Of a stretch of 59,252 nt of DNA, positions 50,199 through 59,212 are shown one piece after another. How positions within the stretch are numbered: the first letter of the stretch is position 1; every line of letters begins with the position of its first letter. Source of the DNA: Bacteroidales bacterium (GTDB taxonomy: Bacteria; Bacteroidota; Bacteroidia; Bacteroidales; VadinHA17); assembly GCA_021738535.1 (NCBI GenBank), contig JAIPBU010000023.1, positions 1 through 59,252 on the forward strand, given 5' to 3'. Made by a program: the position numbers and the translations under genes. The notes under the pieces are model-generated. The model saw nothing but the letters and a program-made list of their open reading frames with translations. It was not told the DNA's origin and made no database searches.

Positions 50199-52487
50199 TT
50201 AAAAAATACTGTATGCCACGGTCAGACCTGCCATTACAACAGATACCATGGTCATAAGTTTAATAAGTATGTTAAGTGATGGTCCTGATGTGTCTTTAAA
50301 AGGATCACCAACGGTATCACCTACAACTCCTGCATGGTGTGCTTCGCTTCCTTTGCCTCCAAAGTTGCCTTTTTCAATATATTTTTTTGCATTATCCCAG
50401 GCACCTCCGGCATTATTAAGCATTATAGCCAGTGTAAACCCGGATGTCAGCCCGCCAACCAGCAATCCAACAACGCCGGCCACTCCAAGAAGTACACCCA
50501 CAAAAACAGGCACTGCTATTGCAATTATGGCAGGCAGTACCATTTCCTTCTGTGCACCTTTGGTTGAAATGGCCACACATTTTGCATATTCAGGCGTTTG
50601 TGTACCTTTAATTATACCGGGCATTTCCTTAAACTGTCGCCTTACCTCGTCAACCATGTCGCCTGCAGCGCGACCCACTGCTTTCATTGTCATTGCACAA
50701 AAGACAAAGGCCATCATTGCACCAATAAAAATACCGCCCAGCAACATCGGGTTCAGCAGTGAAAGATTATAAGCAGAAACAAAATCATCTATATGTGCTG
50801 ATGCCAGCTGTACTGCCCTCTGTCCTTCTTCAACTGCAGGAACAGAGTCAGTATAAAAAAGTACATTCCCTATTTGCTTGAACCCTTCAATGCTGCTATC
50901 GGCCAGCTTGCCAAGCCATAGCTTAACCTCTTCCATATAAGCGGCTATCAGTGCCATGGCCGTGAGTGCTGCCGATCCTATGGCAAAACCTTTTCCGGTT
51001 GCAGCGGTTGTGTTTCCAAGCATATCCAGCGCATCTGTTCTTTCTCTTACCTCAGGAGGCAGTTCAGCCATTTCAGCATTACCCCCCGCATTGTCTGCTA
51101 TTGGTCCGAATGCATCCGTTGCAAGAGTAATTCCGAGTGTTGAAAGCATACCTACCGCGGCAAATCCTATACCGTATACTCCTTCAGCAAAATTTGCAAA
51201 TCCGCCTGCAAGACCAAAGGCTGCAATGATACCAATTGTTATGGTTACCACGGGTATCCAGGTTGAATACATACCAACAGCCACACCATCTATAATTGTT
51301 GTTGCCGGACCTGCCTGTGCCTGCCTGGCTATTCCTTTTGTTGGTTTATATTCATCAGAAGTAAAGTATTCGGTACTTTGCCCGATAACCACACCGGCTA
51401 CCAGCCCGGCCACCACAGATCCGAAGACACCCCAGGTGATCCATCCGCTTGCTGCAAGAACAGCAAGCACTCCAAGAATCAGAACTGAGCTGCCACCCGT
51501 ACCAAGAAGCAGGGCAGTCAAAAGATTACGCTGCGTAGCTGATTCCTTGGCCCTGACCATATATATACCTGCTATTGACAGGATAATGCCCACCGCGGCC
51601 ACAAGCATAGGTGCAATAACAGCTTTAACCTGCAGATCGGGTGAGAGTGCCGGCAGGGCCGCTCCAAGGGCTGCAGTAGCAAGTATTGATCCCGCATAGG
51701 ATTCGTAAAGGTCAGCTCCCATACCTGCAACATCACCAACATTATCACCAACATTATCAGCTATTGTAGCAGGATTACGAGGATCGTCCTCGGGAATACC
51801 CTCTTCAACTTTACCAACAAGGTCAGCTCCCACATCAGCAGCCTTGGTATATATACCGCCACCAACACGGGCAAAGAGAGCCTGGGTTGAAGCTCCCATA
51901 CCAAAGGTAAGCATGGTAGCAGTAATCTCAACCATTTTCTGGCGTTCGGTCGTACCCTCATGAACAAGAGTAAGCCCCAGGAAGTGGAGCCCTGTCTCCA
52001 TATTCTCAGGAGTAAAAACAGCTTTTGTCAGTATAAGAAACCATGCTGCAATATCGAGTAAGGCAAAGCCTACCACAATCAAGCCCATCACGGCACCACT
52101 GCGGAATGCTATTTTCAAACCCTGGTTCAGCGATTTAGAGGCTCCGTGGGTAGTACGGGCTGATGCAAAAGTAGCTGTCCGCATCCCCAGGTAACCACAA
52201 AGACCCGAAAAGAAACCTCCGGTCAGGAAGGCAATCGGAACAAAGGGATTCTGCACGCCCAGATAGGCAAGAATAAAAAGAAAGACCACCAGAAAGGCGA
52301 AAACGATTGCCACAACCTTGTACTGCCTTCTGATGTAAGCCATGGCTCCATCCCTGACATACTGGGCAATCTCTTTCATTCTGTCAGTGCCTTCCGACTT
52401 CTTCATCATGCTGTGGAAGAAGATCCAGGCAAACAGTAGTGCGGTAACAGCCGCAACAGGTACAATCCAAAACAAACTGCTAATCAT
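50199..52487 (-). CDS. hppA: K+-dependent ion-translocating membrane pyrophosphatase
   Basis: The 762-residue protein has about 16 membrane segments and the pyrophosphate-binding loops KAADVGADLVGKVE, IPEDDPRNPATIADNVGDNVGD and GVVGDTVGDPFKDTSGPSLN. The motif GNTTAATGKG has Ala at the position that is Lys in K+-independent enzymes, so this one is K+-dependent. It couples PPi hydrolysis to outward Na+ and/or H+ transport; Na+ pumping is most likely for the K+-dependent group in this phylum. Single gene with its own promoter and terminator. Confidence 0.95.
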   Translation of the reverse strand: MISSLFWIVPVAAVTALLFAWIFFHSMMKKSEGTDRMKEIAQYVRDGAMAYIRRQYKVVAIVFAFLVVFLFILAYLGVQNPFVPIAFLTGGFFSGLCGYLGMRTATFASARTTHGASKSLNQGLKIAFRSGAVMGLIVVGFALLDIAAWFLILTKAVFTPENMETGLHFLGLTLVHEGTTERQKMVEITATMLTFGMGASTQALFARVGGGIYTKAADVGADLVGKVEEGIPEDDPRNPATIADNVGDNVGDVAGMGADLYESYAGSILATAALGAALPALSPDLQVKAVIAPMLVAAVGIILSIAGIYMVRAKESATQRNLLTALLLGTGGSSVLILGVLAVLAASGWITWGVFGSVVAGLVAGVVIGQSTEYFTSDEYKPTKGIARQAQAGPATTIIDGVAVGMYSTWIPVVTITIGIIAAFGLAGGFANFAEGVYGIGFAAVGMLSTLGITLATDAFGPIADNAGGNAEMAELPPEVRERTDALDMLGNTTAATGKGFAIGSAALTAMALIAAYMEEVKLWLGKLADSSIEGFKQIGNVLFYTDSVPAVEEGQRAVQLASAHIDDFVSAYNLSLLNPMLLGGIFIGAMMAFVFCAMTMKAVGRAAGDMVDEVRRQFKEMPGIIKGTQTPEYAKCVAISTKGAQKEMVLPAIIAIAVPVFVGVLLGVAGVVGLLVGGLTSGFTLAIMLNNAGGAWDNAKKYIEKGNFGGKGSEAHHAGVVGDTVGDPFKDTSGPSLNILIKLMTMVSVVMAGLTVAYSIF

Positions 52488-52541
52488 AGATTAATAATTT
52501 TATGTTATACAAATACTCCAGGTTACGATCAATTAAACATG

Positions 52542-52571
52542 CAAATTTATCCGACTTTTTCTTATTTGCAA
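52542..52571 (-). promoter_or_regulatory. Promoter of hppA
   Basis: On the - strand TTG (52571-52569) and TAAATTTG (52549-52542) are 19 bp apart, the standard spacing. The leader to the ATG at 52487 is about 50 nt. Confidence 0.7.
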
Positions 52572-52664
52572 ATGCCCCGGCATAAATAACAGTTTAACAC
52601 ATATTATACAACTATGATTAGCAGTATTATTATCAAATAAGGAATAAAGTAATAATCTAAATAT

Positions 52665-55079
52665 CTATTCCCTGTTCTTTACATATTTTTCAAGCCAGCG
52701 ATAAGTCTCCCACTGCATATGCATAAGTGACTCTGCCGATCTGTATCCATGACTTTCATTGGGCAGCATCACAAGCCGTACTGTAGCACCATGCCCCTTA
52801 AGTGCAGCATAATACCTTTCACTCTGGATAGGGAAAGTACCACTGTTATTGTCGGCCTGACCATGAATTAAAAGTATCGGGTCCTTAACCTTCTCAGCAT
52901 GCATAAAAGGCGACATATAAAAATAAAGGTCGGGGGCTTCCCAGAATGAACGTCTTTCATTCTGAAAGCCGAAAGGTGTAAGAGTACGGTTATAGGCTCC
53001 ACTCCTGGCCACTCCTGCAGCAAACAGCCTGGAATGCGCCAGCAGGTTGGCTGTCATAAAGGCACCGTATGAGTGACCGCCAACAGCAACCCTGTCTGCA
53101 TCAACAACTCCCAGCTCAACACCTTTGTCAATAGCAGCTTTTCCATTGGCAACAAGCTGCTCCCTGAATGTATCATTGGGCTCTTTGTCGTCTCCACCTA
53201 CTATCGGGAAAGCTGCATTATTCATAACGGCATAGCCCTGGGTAACAAAAACCAGGATGGATGAAGGGCTGACACGTATAAACCTGTAAGGTGAGCCTGA
53301 TACCTGGCCTGCTGCATCCGAACTCTTGTATTCTCTCGGGTAAGCCCAGAGAATAGCAGGCAATGGACCATCCTTTTCCTTGTCATATCCTTCGGGAAGA
53401 TATAAATCAAATGAAAGATCCAGGCCGTCATCTCTCTTGTATTTAACCAGCTCCTTGGTCACTCCCTCAAGCTGCGGATAAGGATTTTTAAAATTTGTGA
53501 CCTGCGTAAGCTTACCATTCTTAAGATTTCTCAGGAAATAATTGGGAGGCATGTCAACAGATTCCCTGCGGGTAAGAACAATGTTCTTTTCATCCGGAAG
53601 CATGTTTGATACGCTCTCATAATAAGGAGCTTCTGATCTCCACAGCCTGTTAGTCTTACCATCCCTGATCCTGTATTCATCAATAAACGGACGGTCTCCT
53701 TCCGGTGAAGAACCCCTGCCCGTAAGGTAAAGGGTACGCCCCCTGTCTTCAATGAGAAGCACCCTGCGGCCATACTCATTATCTGTGGTTGCAAAACTAC
53801 CGGGGTCATTGTAACGATCTTCTGATTGCAGGCTGAATATCTCTTTTAAGCTGCCCGCAGGATCATCAGGATCAAACATGCTCTGTACCTCCAGGCGCTG
53901 ACCACGCGAACGTTCACGCAGGATTGCAATATCATCATTACCCCAGGTAATACCCCCAAAACGCAGTTTAGTGGCAATAAATTTCTCTGCCTCTCCCTTG
54001 AAAGGTGCAGAAAGAGTATATACCTGGTCATGATACTCCATTTCCTTACTGAAGTCGCCTCCGTCAAGAGGTTCTACATACATCAGCGTGGAAGGCTTAT
54101 CATTCCTCCATGAAAAATACCTTGCCTCGGGAAAGGTCATATCATACCCCCTTGGCAGGTTCTCCTTTAAGGGAGTTTCAACAATTTTCCTTACCATGTT
54201 TCCATTCATATCCCAGATCTTAACTACAGAGGGGAAATAGTAATAAGGAACAGTGTAAGAAAAAGGCTTTTCTACAGTCTCAATAAGAAGGTAATTACCA
54301 TCAGGAGATGGATTAACGGATTTGTAAATACCTGGTTTGCCAATCTGGCTCGATGATGAACCATCCCAGACCTTAATAACAGAGCCTGAATAATATTCAA
54401 AAATCTTCTCATCTACCGGGTTTTCAAGAAGATCCTGGTAAGTGCGGGCTGCTCCCTTCATACCAAGATTTTCCTGTATAACTGGTCCGGCAGGTACCGC
54501 TGAAGGCGCCGGGCACTCCCCGCGACCGGGTATAATGGTCTGGTAAATAATACTCTTATTGTCCGGCAGCCAGCTGAATCCGCCATAGCCTATAACAAGG
54601 TTAAGGTTATCATCAATCTTCTTTACAGCTCCCTCGCTGATATCTCCAACCCACAACTCAATACTTCCTGAAGTAACATTGGTGAAAGCAAATTTATTCC
54701 CGTCATCTGACCAGCTGAAGTTAGTCATTTTCAGATCCGCGGGCATTCCGTCAAAGACAGTTTCGTTCTTCCCGTAAATATCTGTAACTGTAAATCCTAT
54801 GGAATAAGACCTCCTGCTTGGTCCGTTAACGGCAGGATCAATTCTTAAGCCGCCAAGCCTGAGCTCCTCCCTTGATAGATCCTCAATGGAAGGCATCCCG
54901 GGCCTCTGCAGCAAGGCCATGTTTTCTCCGTCCGGGCTTATGTAAACGGAAGGAGTTGGACTGGCTGTCATAATATCAACAATATCTTCAGGAGGCTTCT
55001 GGTATTCAAGCCCTCCCTGTGCTGAAATTACTCCTGCTGCCAGGATTAGTAAACTAATTAATAATGCAAGTTTTTTCAT
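52665..55079 (-). CDS. Secreted S9-family (prolyl oligopeptidase-like) serine peptidase
   Basis: The 804-residue protein has a signal peptide (MKKLALLISLLILAAGVISAQ) and an N-terminal beta-propeller-like part to about residue 530. The C-terminal alpha/beta-hydrolase peptidase has Ser about 669 in GGHSYGAFMTANLLAHS, Asp about 743 in HGQADNNSGTFP and His about 776 in NESHGYRS. The segment AILWAYPREYKS and the overall plan resemble the glutamyl endopeptidase-like S9 group. It would cut short peptides in the periplasm or outside the cell. Monocistronic, with a -7 box about 55 bp upstream. Confidence 0.92.
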   Translation of the reverse strand: MKKLALLISLLILAAGVISAQGGLEYQKPPEDIVDIMTASPTPSVYISPDGENMALLQRPGMPSIEDLSREELRLGGLRIDPAVNGPSRRSYSIGFTVTDIYGKNETVFDGMPADLKMTNFSWSDDGNKFAFTNVTSGSIELWVGDISEGAVKKIDDNLNLVIGYGGFSWLPDNKSIIYQTIIPGRGECPAPSAVPAGPVIQENLGMKGAARTYQDLLENPVDEKIFEYYSGSVIKVWDGSSSSQIGKPGIYKSVNPSPDGNYLLIETVEKPFSYTVPYYYFPSVVKIWDMNGNMVRKIVETPLKENLPRGYDMTFPEARYFSWRNDKPSTLMYVEPLDGGDFSKEMEYHDQVYTLSAPFKGEAEKFIATKLRFGGITWGNDDIAILRERSRGQRLEVQSMFDPDDPAGSLKEIFSLQSEDRYNDPGSFATTDNEYGRRVLLIEDRGRTLYLTGRGSSPEGDRPFIDEYRIRDGKTNRLWRSEAPYYESVSNMLPDEKNIVLTRRESVDMPPNYFLRNLKNGKLTQVTNFKNPYPQLEGVTKELVKYKRDDGLDLSFDLYLPEGYDKEKDGPLPAILWAYPREYKSSDAAGQVSGSPYRFIRVSPSSILVFVTQGYAVMNNAAFPIVGGDDKEPNDTFREQLVANGKAAIDKGVELGVVDADRVAVGGHSYGAFMTANLLAHSRLFAAGVARSGAYNRTLTPFGFQNERRSFWEAPDLYFYMSPFMHAEKVKDPILLIHGQADNNSGTFPIQSERYYAALKGHGATVRLVMLPNESHGYRSAESLMHMQWETYRWLEKYVKNRE

Positions 55080-55134
55080 AGGTATAATGTTTAATTTAAA
55101 TTTATTCTAATCAATAAACTTATTGTTCCAGTTA

Positions 55135-55142
55135 CAAAGTTA
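55135..55142 (-). promoter_or_regulatory. Promoter -7 box of the S9 peptidase gene
   Basis: The - strand reads TAACTTTG. It gives a leader of about 50 nt to the ATG at 55079. Confidence 0.6.
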
Positions 55143-55202
55143 ACCTTTATGTGATATTAATATATGCTGCATAATATGTATACACTATTAACATACCCTG
55201 GC

Positions 55203-55276
55203 TTTACTAAACCCCTCAACTCCTAAACCCCTAAACCCCTAAACCACTAAACCACTAAACCACTAAACCACTAAAC
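55203..55276. repeat. 8-bp CTAAACC(C/A)-type tandem repeat upstream of dapD
   Basis: About nine 8-bp units lie in phase: degenerate units first, then two CCCTAAAC and four CACTAAAC. The array ends 16 bp before the dapD -7 box, so it covers the -33 region. It is a simple repeat without spacers, not CRISPR. Confidence 0.8.
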
Positions 55277-55292
55277 TATCAAATGATATGCT

Positions 55293-55300
55293 TACCTTTG
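55293..55300 (+). promoter_or_regulatory. Promoter -7 box of dapD
   Basis: TACCTTTG matches TAnnTTTG and lies 22 bp before the dapD ATG. The octamer repeat array directly upstream sits where the -33 element would be. Confidence 0.6.
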
Positions 55301-55322
55301 CTACATCATAAACACTAACCAT

Positions 55323-56138
55323 ATGAACAAACTCAAAGACATCATAGAAAAGGCCTGGGAAAACAGGGAATTGCTGAAAGAAAGCAGGATAAAAGAAGCT
55401 ATCAGTGAAGTAATAGAGCTGCTTGACAAAGGAATGGAGAGAGTAGCTGAACCATCATCAGAAGGATGGATTGTAAACCAGTGGATAAAAAAAGCTGTTA
55501 TACTCTACTTCCCTGTCAGGGAAATGGAGGTTACTGAAGCCGGCCCCCTGGAATTTCATGACAAAATGAAACTCAAGCGTAATTATAAAGACCTCGGGGT
55601 AAGGGTAGTGCCTCATGCAGTAGCACGCTATGGTGCATATATCAGTAAAGGTGTAATTATGATGCCATCCTATGTAAACATAGGTTCATACATAGGTGAA
55701 GGAACTATGGTGGATACCTGGGCTACCGTAGGCTCATGCGCCCAGATAGGAAAAAATGTCCACCTCAGCGGGGGTGTTGGCATAGGAGGGGTACTTGAAC
55801 CGGTACAGGCTGCCCCCGTTATTATCGAAGATAATTCCTTTATTGGCTCGCGCTGTATAATTGTTGAAGGAGCGCATGTTGCCTCAGAAGCAGTACTGGG
55901 TGCAAATGTAGTGATCACTAAATCCACCAGGGTCATGGATGTTACAGGCAGCAAAACAGTAACATACAAAGGATATGTTCCTCCTAAATCCGTGGTAATA
56001 CCAGGATCTTACCCGAAGAAATTTCCTGCCGGTGAATTCAATGTGCCCTGCGCACTTATAATAGGTAAAAGAAAAGAGTCAACTGATAAAAAAACATCTC
56101 TGAATGATGCTCTCAGGGAGCACAGTGTAGCAGTTTAA
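55323..56138 (+). CDS. dapD: 2,3,4,5-tetrahydropyridine-2,6-dicarboxylate N-succinyltransferase
   Basis: The 271-residue enzyme transfers succinate from succinyl-CoA in the lysine/diaminopimelate pathway. A helical N-terminal domain (residues 1 to about 90) is followed by a left-handed beta-helix of hexapeptide repeats (VNIGSYIGEGTMVDTWATVG, GKNVHLSGGVGIGGVLEP). The C-terminus ends NVPCALIIGKR. Length is that of bacterial DapD (about 274). It lies 2 bp before a glycosyltransferase gene in the same direction. Confidence 0.95.
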   Translation: MNKLKDIIEKAWENRELLKESRIKEAISEVIELLDKGMERVAEPSSEGWIVNQWIKKAVILYFPVREMEVTEAGPLEFHDKMKLKRNYKDLGVRVVPHAVARYGAYISKGVIMMPSYVNIGSYIGEGTMVDTWATVGSCAQIGKNVHLSGGVGIGGVLEPVQAAPVIIEDNSFIGSRCIIVEGAHVASEAVLGANVVITKSTRVMDVTGSKTVTYKGYVPPKSVVIPGSYPKKFPAGEFNVPCALIIGKRKESTDKKTSLNDALREHSVAV

Positions 56139-56140
56139 TT

Positions 56141-57256
56141 ATGAAGATCGGCTTTGATGCAAAACGTGCCTTTTTTAACAGGAGCGGACTGGGAAATTAC
56201 AGTCGTAACCTCCTGAGATCATTTTTCAGGTATTTCCCTGAAAATGAATACCTGCTGTATTCACCCTCATCAAATAACATTATAGGTTTCAGCAACAGGG
56301 AGAATTACAGCATAAGGACTCCTGAGAAACAAATGCATAAAATGTTTCAGTCATACTGGAGAACAAAAGGCATAAGAGAACAACTGCTAAACGATGATGT
56401 TGATGTTTATCACGGCCTCAGCAGTGAACTGCCTGTTTTGAGAAAAGGAGATAATATAAGAACTGTTGTTACCGTTCATGACCTGATCTACATGCGATAC
56501 CCTGAATTATATACCTTCATAGATCGCAAAATATATTTCCGTAAAACAAAATATGCCTGTGACAGGGCAAACCGGATTGTGGCTATAAGTGATCAGACAC
56601 GGAAAGATATAATACGGTTTACAGGTACTCCCGCAGAAAAAATTTCTGTAATCTACCAGGACTGCCACCCACTTTTCTATGCTGAATATCCTAATACTCT
56701 TAAACAGAAAACCAGGGATAAATATAAACTGCCGGACACTTACCTCCTATATGTAGGAACAGTAGAAGAACGCAAAAACCTGCTTTCAATAATAAAGGCC
56801 ATTGAGATTGGTAAAATTTATATGCCACTGGTGGTTGTCGGCAGGAAAAGAGATTATTATAAAAAAGTCAAAGATTATATTGAAAGGAACAGAATAAAAA
56901 ATATCCTTTTCCTGGATGAAGTAACAAACGAAGACCTGCCGCTTATTTACAACTTAGCATCGTGTTTTATTTACCCCTCCGTTTTTGAAGGCTTTGGCAT
57001 ACCTGTAATTGAAGCCCTGGTGTCAGGCGTACCTGTAATCACCAGCAGGGGCAGTTGTTTCAGCGAAGCCGGGGGGCCGGGCAGCATATATATTGATCCT
57101 CATAATCCTGAAGAGTTAGCCAATGCCATTCTTGCTGTTATCAATGATCCCCGTAAAGCTGATAAGATGGTATCAGAAGGATTAAAATACGCTGAAAGGT
57201 TCAGGTCAGATAAAATTGCCTCTCAATATATGGAAGTTTACAGCTCTATTTCCTGA
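56141..57256 (+). CDS. GT4-family glycosyltransferase
   Basis: The 371-residue GT-B enzyme begins MKIGFDAKRAFFNRSGLGNYSRNL and has VVTVHDLIYMRYPE, LYVGTVEERKNLLSIIKAI and PSVFEGFGIPVIEALVSGVP, the last holding the E-x7-E donor-binding pair. It resembles mannosyl- or glucosyltransferases of cell-surface polysaccharide or LPS synthesis; the sugar is not readable. It starts 2 bp after dapD, so it is probably co-transcribed. It overlaps the convergent GT2-GT4 gene by 11 bp. Confidence 0.9.
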   Translation: MKIGFDAKRAFFNRSGLGNYSRNLLRSFFRYFPENEYLLYSPSSNNIIGFSNRENYSIRTPEKQMHKMFQSYWRTKGIREQLLNDDVDVYHGLSSELPVLRKGDNIRTVVTVHDLIYMRYPELYTFIDRKIYFRKTKYACDRANRIVAISDQTRKDIIRFTGTPAEKISVIYQDCHPLFYAEYPNTLKQKTRDKYKLPDTYLLYVGTVEERKNLLSIIKAIEIGKIYMPLVVVGRKRDYYKKVKDYIERNRIKNILFLDEVTNEDLPLIYNLASCFIYPSVFEGFGIPVIEALVSGVPVITSRGSCFSEAGGPGSIYIDPHNPEELANAILAVINDPRKADKMVSEGLKYAERFRSDKIASQYMEVYSSIS

Positions 57257-59078
57257 TTATATCTTCTACCTCCCGGAAGTGACGCTCCAGTGAGAAATCA
57301 CTGTCTATCTTTTCCCTGGCCCTAACACCCATTGTCTTAAGCAGGGAAGGATCCCGGTTAAGGATCTCTACTTTTTCCGCCATCTCACTTACATTCCTGT
57401 CCTCTACAATATACCCGTTGACTCCGTTATCTATCAGTTCCGAAGGACTGCCAATATCAAAGCTTACAACCGGCTTGCCATAACTCATTGATTCCAGTAT
57501 CACATTTGCAAAACCTTCCTTTTCAGACGTGAGGACAAAGAGATCGATTGACCTGTAAAATACTGACATATCCTTCACAAAGCCGTGAAATATGAATTTA
57601 CCACCGAGGCCGTTACTGCTTACACTTTCCTTGATTTCTTCAAGACGGGCCCCGTCTCCTGCAAGACTGATACGAAAATCAAACCCTTTCTCATACAGTA
57701 TCCTGCCCAGCTCAACCAGGAAAGAAAATCCTTTCTCAGCCGATATTCTTCCTGCTGATCCAATGACAAGCATACCTTCAGTGTTTTTCGCCTCTTCAAC
57801 CGGGGGCAGTTCAACACCGTTATATATAACATGTATCTTACCGGGATCAAGCACATTCCTGAAGTTTTGGATAATCCCCTTCTTTGTATACTCAGAAGTT
57901 GCAATTATATCAGTTACAACATCTGTCAGCAGCTTCCTGTTAAGCCTGCTTCCCCTGATTGGCCTTGCAAGTCCCCTGCGGTAAATTATATTCTCAACAT
58001 TGCAGGTACGGGCAACCCTTGCCCCTGTCTTAAGGTCTATCGAAAGATTGAGAAAAAGTGTTTTTACATTATTTGCCCTGTATATACGCTTAAGCCTCAG
58101 CAAAAGCACCGGATTGAAAAAACTTGTGTTCCTCATCCTGAAACCGATGGTATTGATCCCTGCCTGGCGCGAACGCCTCAGGAGCTCACTCCCCCTGTAT
58201 GCTATCATCACAACATTATACCCCTTTTCTTTCATCCCGGAAGCTATGGTAAGTGACCATTTTTCACCTCCTCCCCAGTTCTTGTTGGTATTAAAGAAAC
58301 AAACCGACGGAGCTGTGCGGGGTCGTCCTGAGGCATTAAGCTTTTTAAGTTTCCTGTATTTCATGTAAGCCCCCTTTGCCGAACTGTAAGCTATTTTCAG
58401 ACCATGCATGCCATCAAGTATTCCCAGCCTGAGAAAATAACTCTTAATGAACTTCCAGATGGGACTGAAAACTATCCTTGGAAGGTTGCTCCTTTTACCT
58501 GATATAAATAAGGCATTGGCTGATATTGATGAAAAATAATCAGCCTTCTTACGGTGCGTCTCTATCGAAAAAAATGAATAATGCAACATATCACCGGCCA
58601 GGTTGCCAATTGTTGCATCCCTGTCCATTATAATCCTGTCGTGAGGATTAGTGCCTCCCCATACACCCTTCCGCCGGTCCCACAGCCTGATTTTTCTTTC
58701 CACGTACCTTACGTCACGCGGGTCGCGACTGTTGGTATATGATGTTTTTCTCTTCAGCCAGTAACCGTCATATTTCCAGTCTTTAGCAGCCTTTATCACG
58801 GAATCCCTTAACCCGGGGCTCAGTGCCTCATCTGCATCAAGTGAAATTATGTAATTGTTCCTCGCCTGATTAAGAGCCCAGTTCTTTTGCTGGATATGAC
58901 TCTCAAATTTATGCTGCAGAAACCTGACATTGTATTTGCGGCATATCTCTTCCGTACGATCCGTGGAATATGAATCTACAACAATAATCTCATCAAAAAC
59001 ATCTCCCAGCGAATCCAGGCAGCGTCCAATATTCCTTTCTTCATTGTACGCTATTATTACTGCACTTATGCTGACCAT
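57246..59078 (-). CDS. Fused GT2-GT4 glycosyltransferase
   Basis: The 610-residue protein carries two glycosyltransferases. Residues 1 to about 250 are a GT2 of the WaaE/KdtX type (ISAVIIAYNEERNIGRCLDSL, IIVVDSYSTDRTEEIC, ISLDADEALSP, WGGTNPHDRI). Residues about 262-610 are a GT4 (FFNTNKNWGGGEKWSLTIASG, IGSAGRISAEKGFSFLVELG, LTSEKEGFANVILESMSYG). A linker with KYRKLKKLNASGRPRTAP joins them. It probably adds two sugars to LPS core or a related glycan. Own -7 box upstream. Confidence 0.88.
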   Translation of the reverse strand: MVSISAVIIAYNEERNIGRCLDSLGDVFDEIIVVDSYSTDRTEEICRKYNVRFLQHKFESHIQQKNWALNQARNNYIISLDADEALSPGLRDSVIKAAKDWKYDGYWLKRKTSYTNSRDPRDVRYVERKIRLWDRRKGVWGGTNPHDRIIMDRDATIGNLAGDMLHYSFFSIETHRKKADYFSSISANALFISGKRSNLPRIVFSPIWKFIKSYFLRLGILDGMHGLKIAYSSAKGAYMKYRKLKKLNASGRPRTAPSVCFFNTNKNWGGGEKWSLTIASGMKEKGYNVVMIAYRGSELLRRSRQAGINTIGFRMRNTSFFNPVLLLRLKRIYRANNVKTLFLNLSIDLKTGARVARTCNVENIIYRRGLARPIRGSRLNRKLLTDVVTDIIATSEYTKKGIIQNFRNVLDPGKIHVIYNGVELPPVEEAKNTEGMLVIGSAGRISAEKGFSFLVELGRILYEKGFDFRISLAGDGARLEEIKESVSSNGLGGKFIFHGFVKDMSVFYRSIDLFVLTSEKEGFANVILESMSYGKPVVSFDIGSPSELIDNGVNGYIVEDRNVSEMAEKVEILNRDPSLLKTMGVRAREKIDSDFSLERHFREVEDIIRK

Positions 59079-59095
59079 TGACTTATTATTTAATA

Positions 59096-59103
59096 CAAAT
59101 ATA
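59096..59103 (-). promoter_or_regulatory. Promoter -7 box of the GT2-GT4 gene
   Basis: The - strand reads TATATTTG, 17 bp before the ATG at 59078. Confidence 0.6.
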
Positions 59104-59177
59104 TGTTACTTAACCTGAATAATTCATAAAAAACAAAAAAAAGGTGATTTTTATTAGTTTATCTCCTTGATATTCAC

Positions 59178-59185
59178 TATCTTGG
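59178..59185 (+). promoter_or_regulatory. Possible -7 box for the gene at the window's right edge
   Basis: TATCTTGG differs from TATCTTTG in one base and lies 27 bp before the ATG at 59213. Confidence 0.4.
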
Positions 59186-59212
59186 AGTTGCGTAAAACAA
59201 AAAAAACCACCT

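Noticed and set aside
50956-51699. Open frame of 247 codons antisense to hppA
   Set aside because: It lies wholly inside the well-supported pyrophosphatase gene, its product is an Ala/Pro/Ser-rich shadow, and it has no promoter or family motif.
55203-55276. Possible CRISPR or telomere-like array
   Set aside because: The units are 8 bp, directly adjacent, with no spacers and no cas genes near. It is a simple tandem repeat on a normal promoter.
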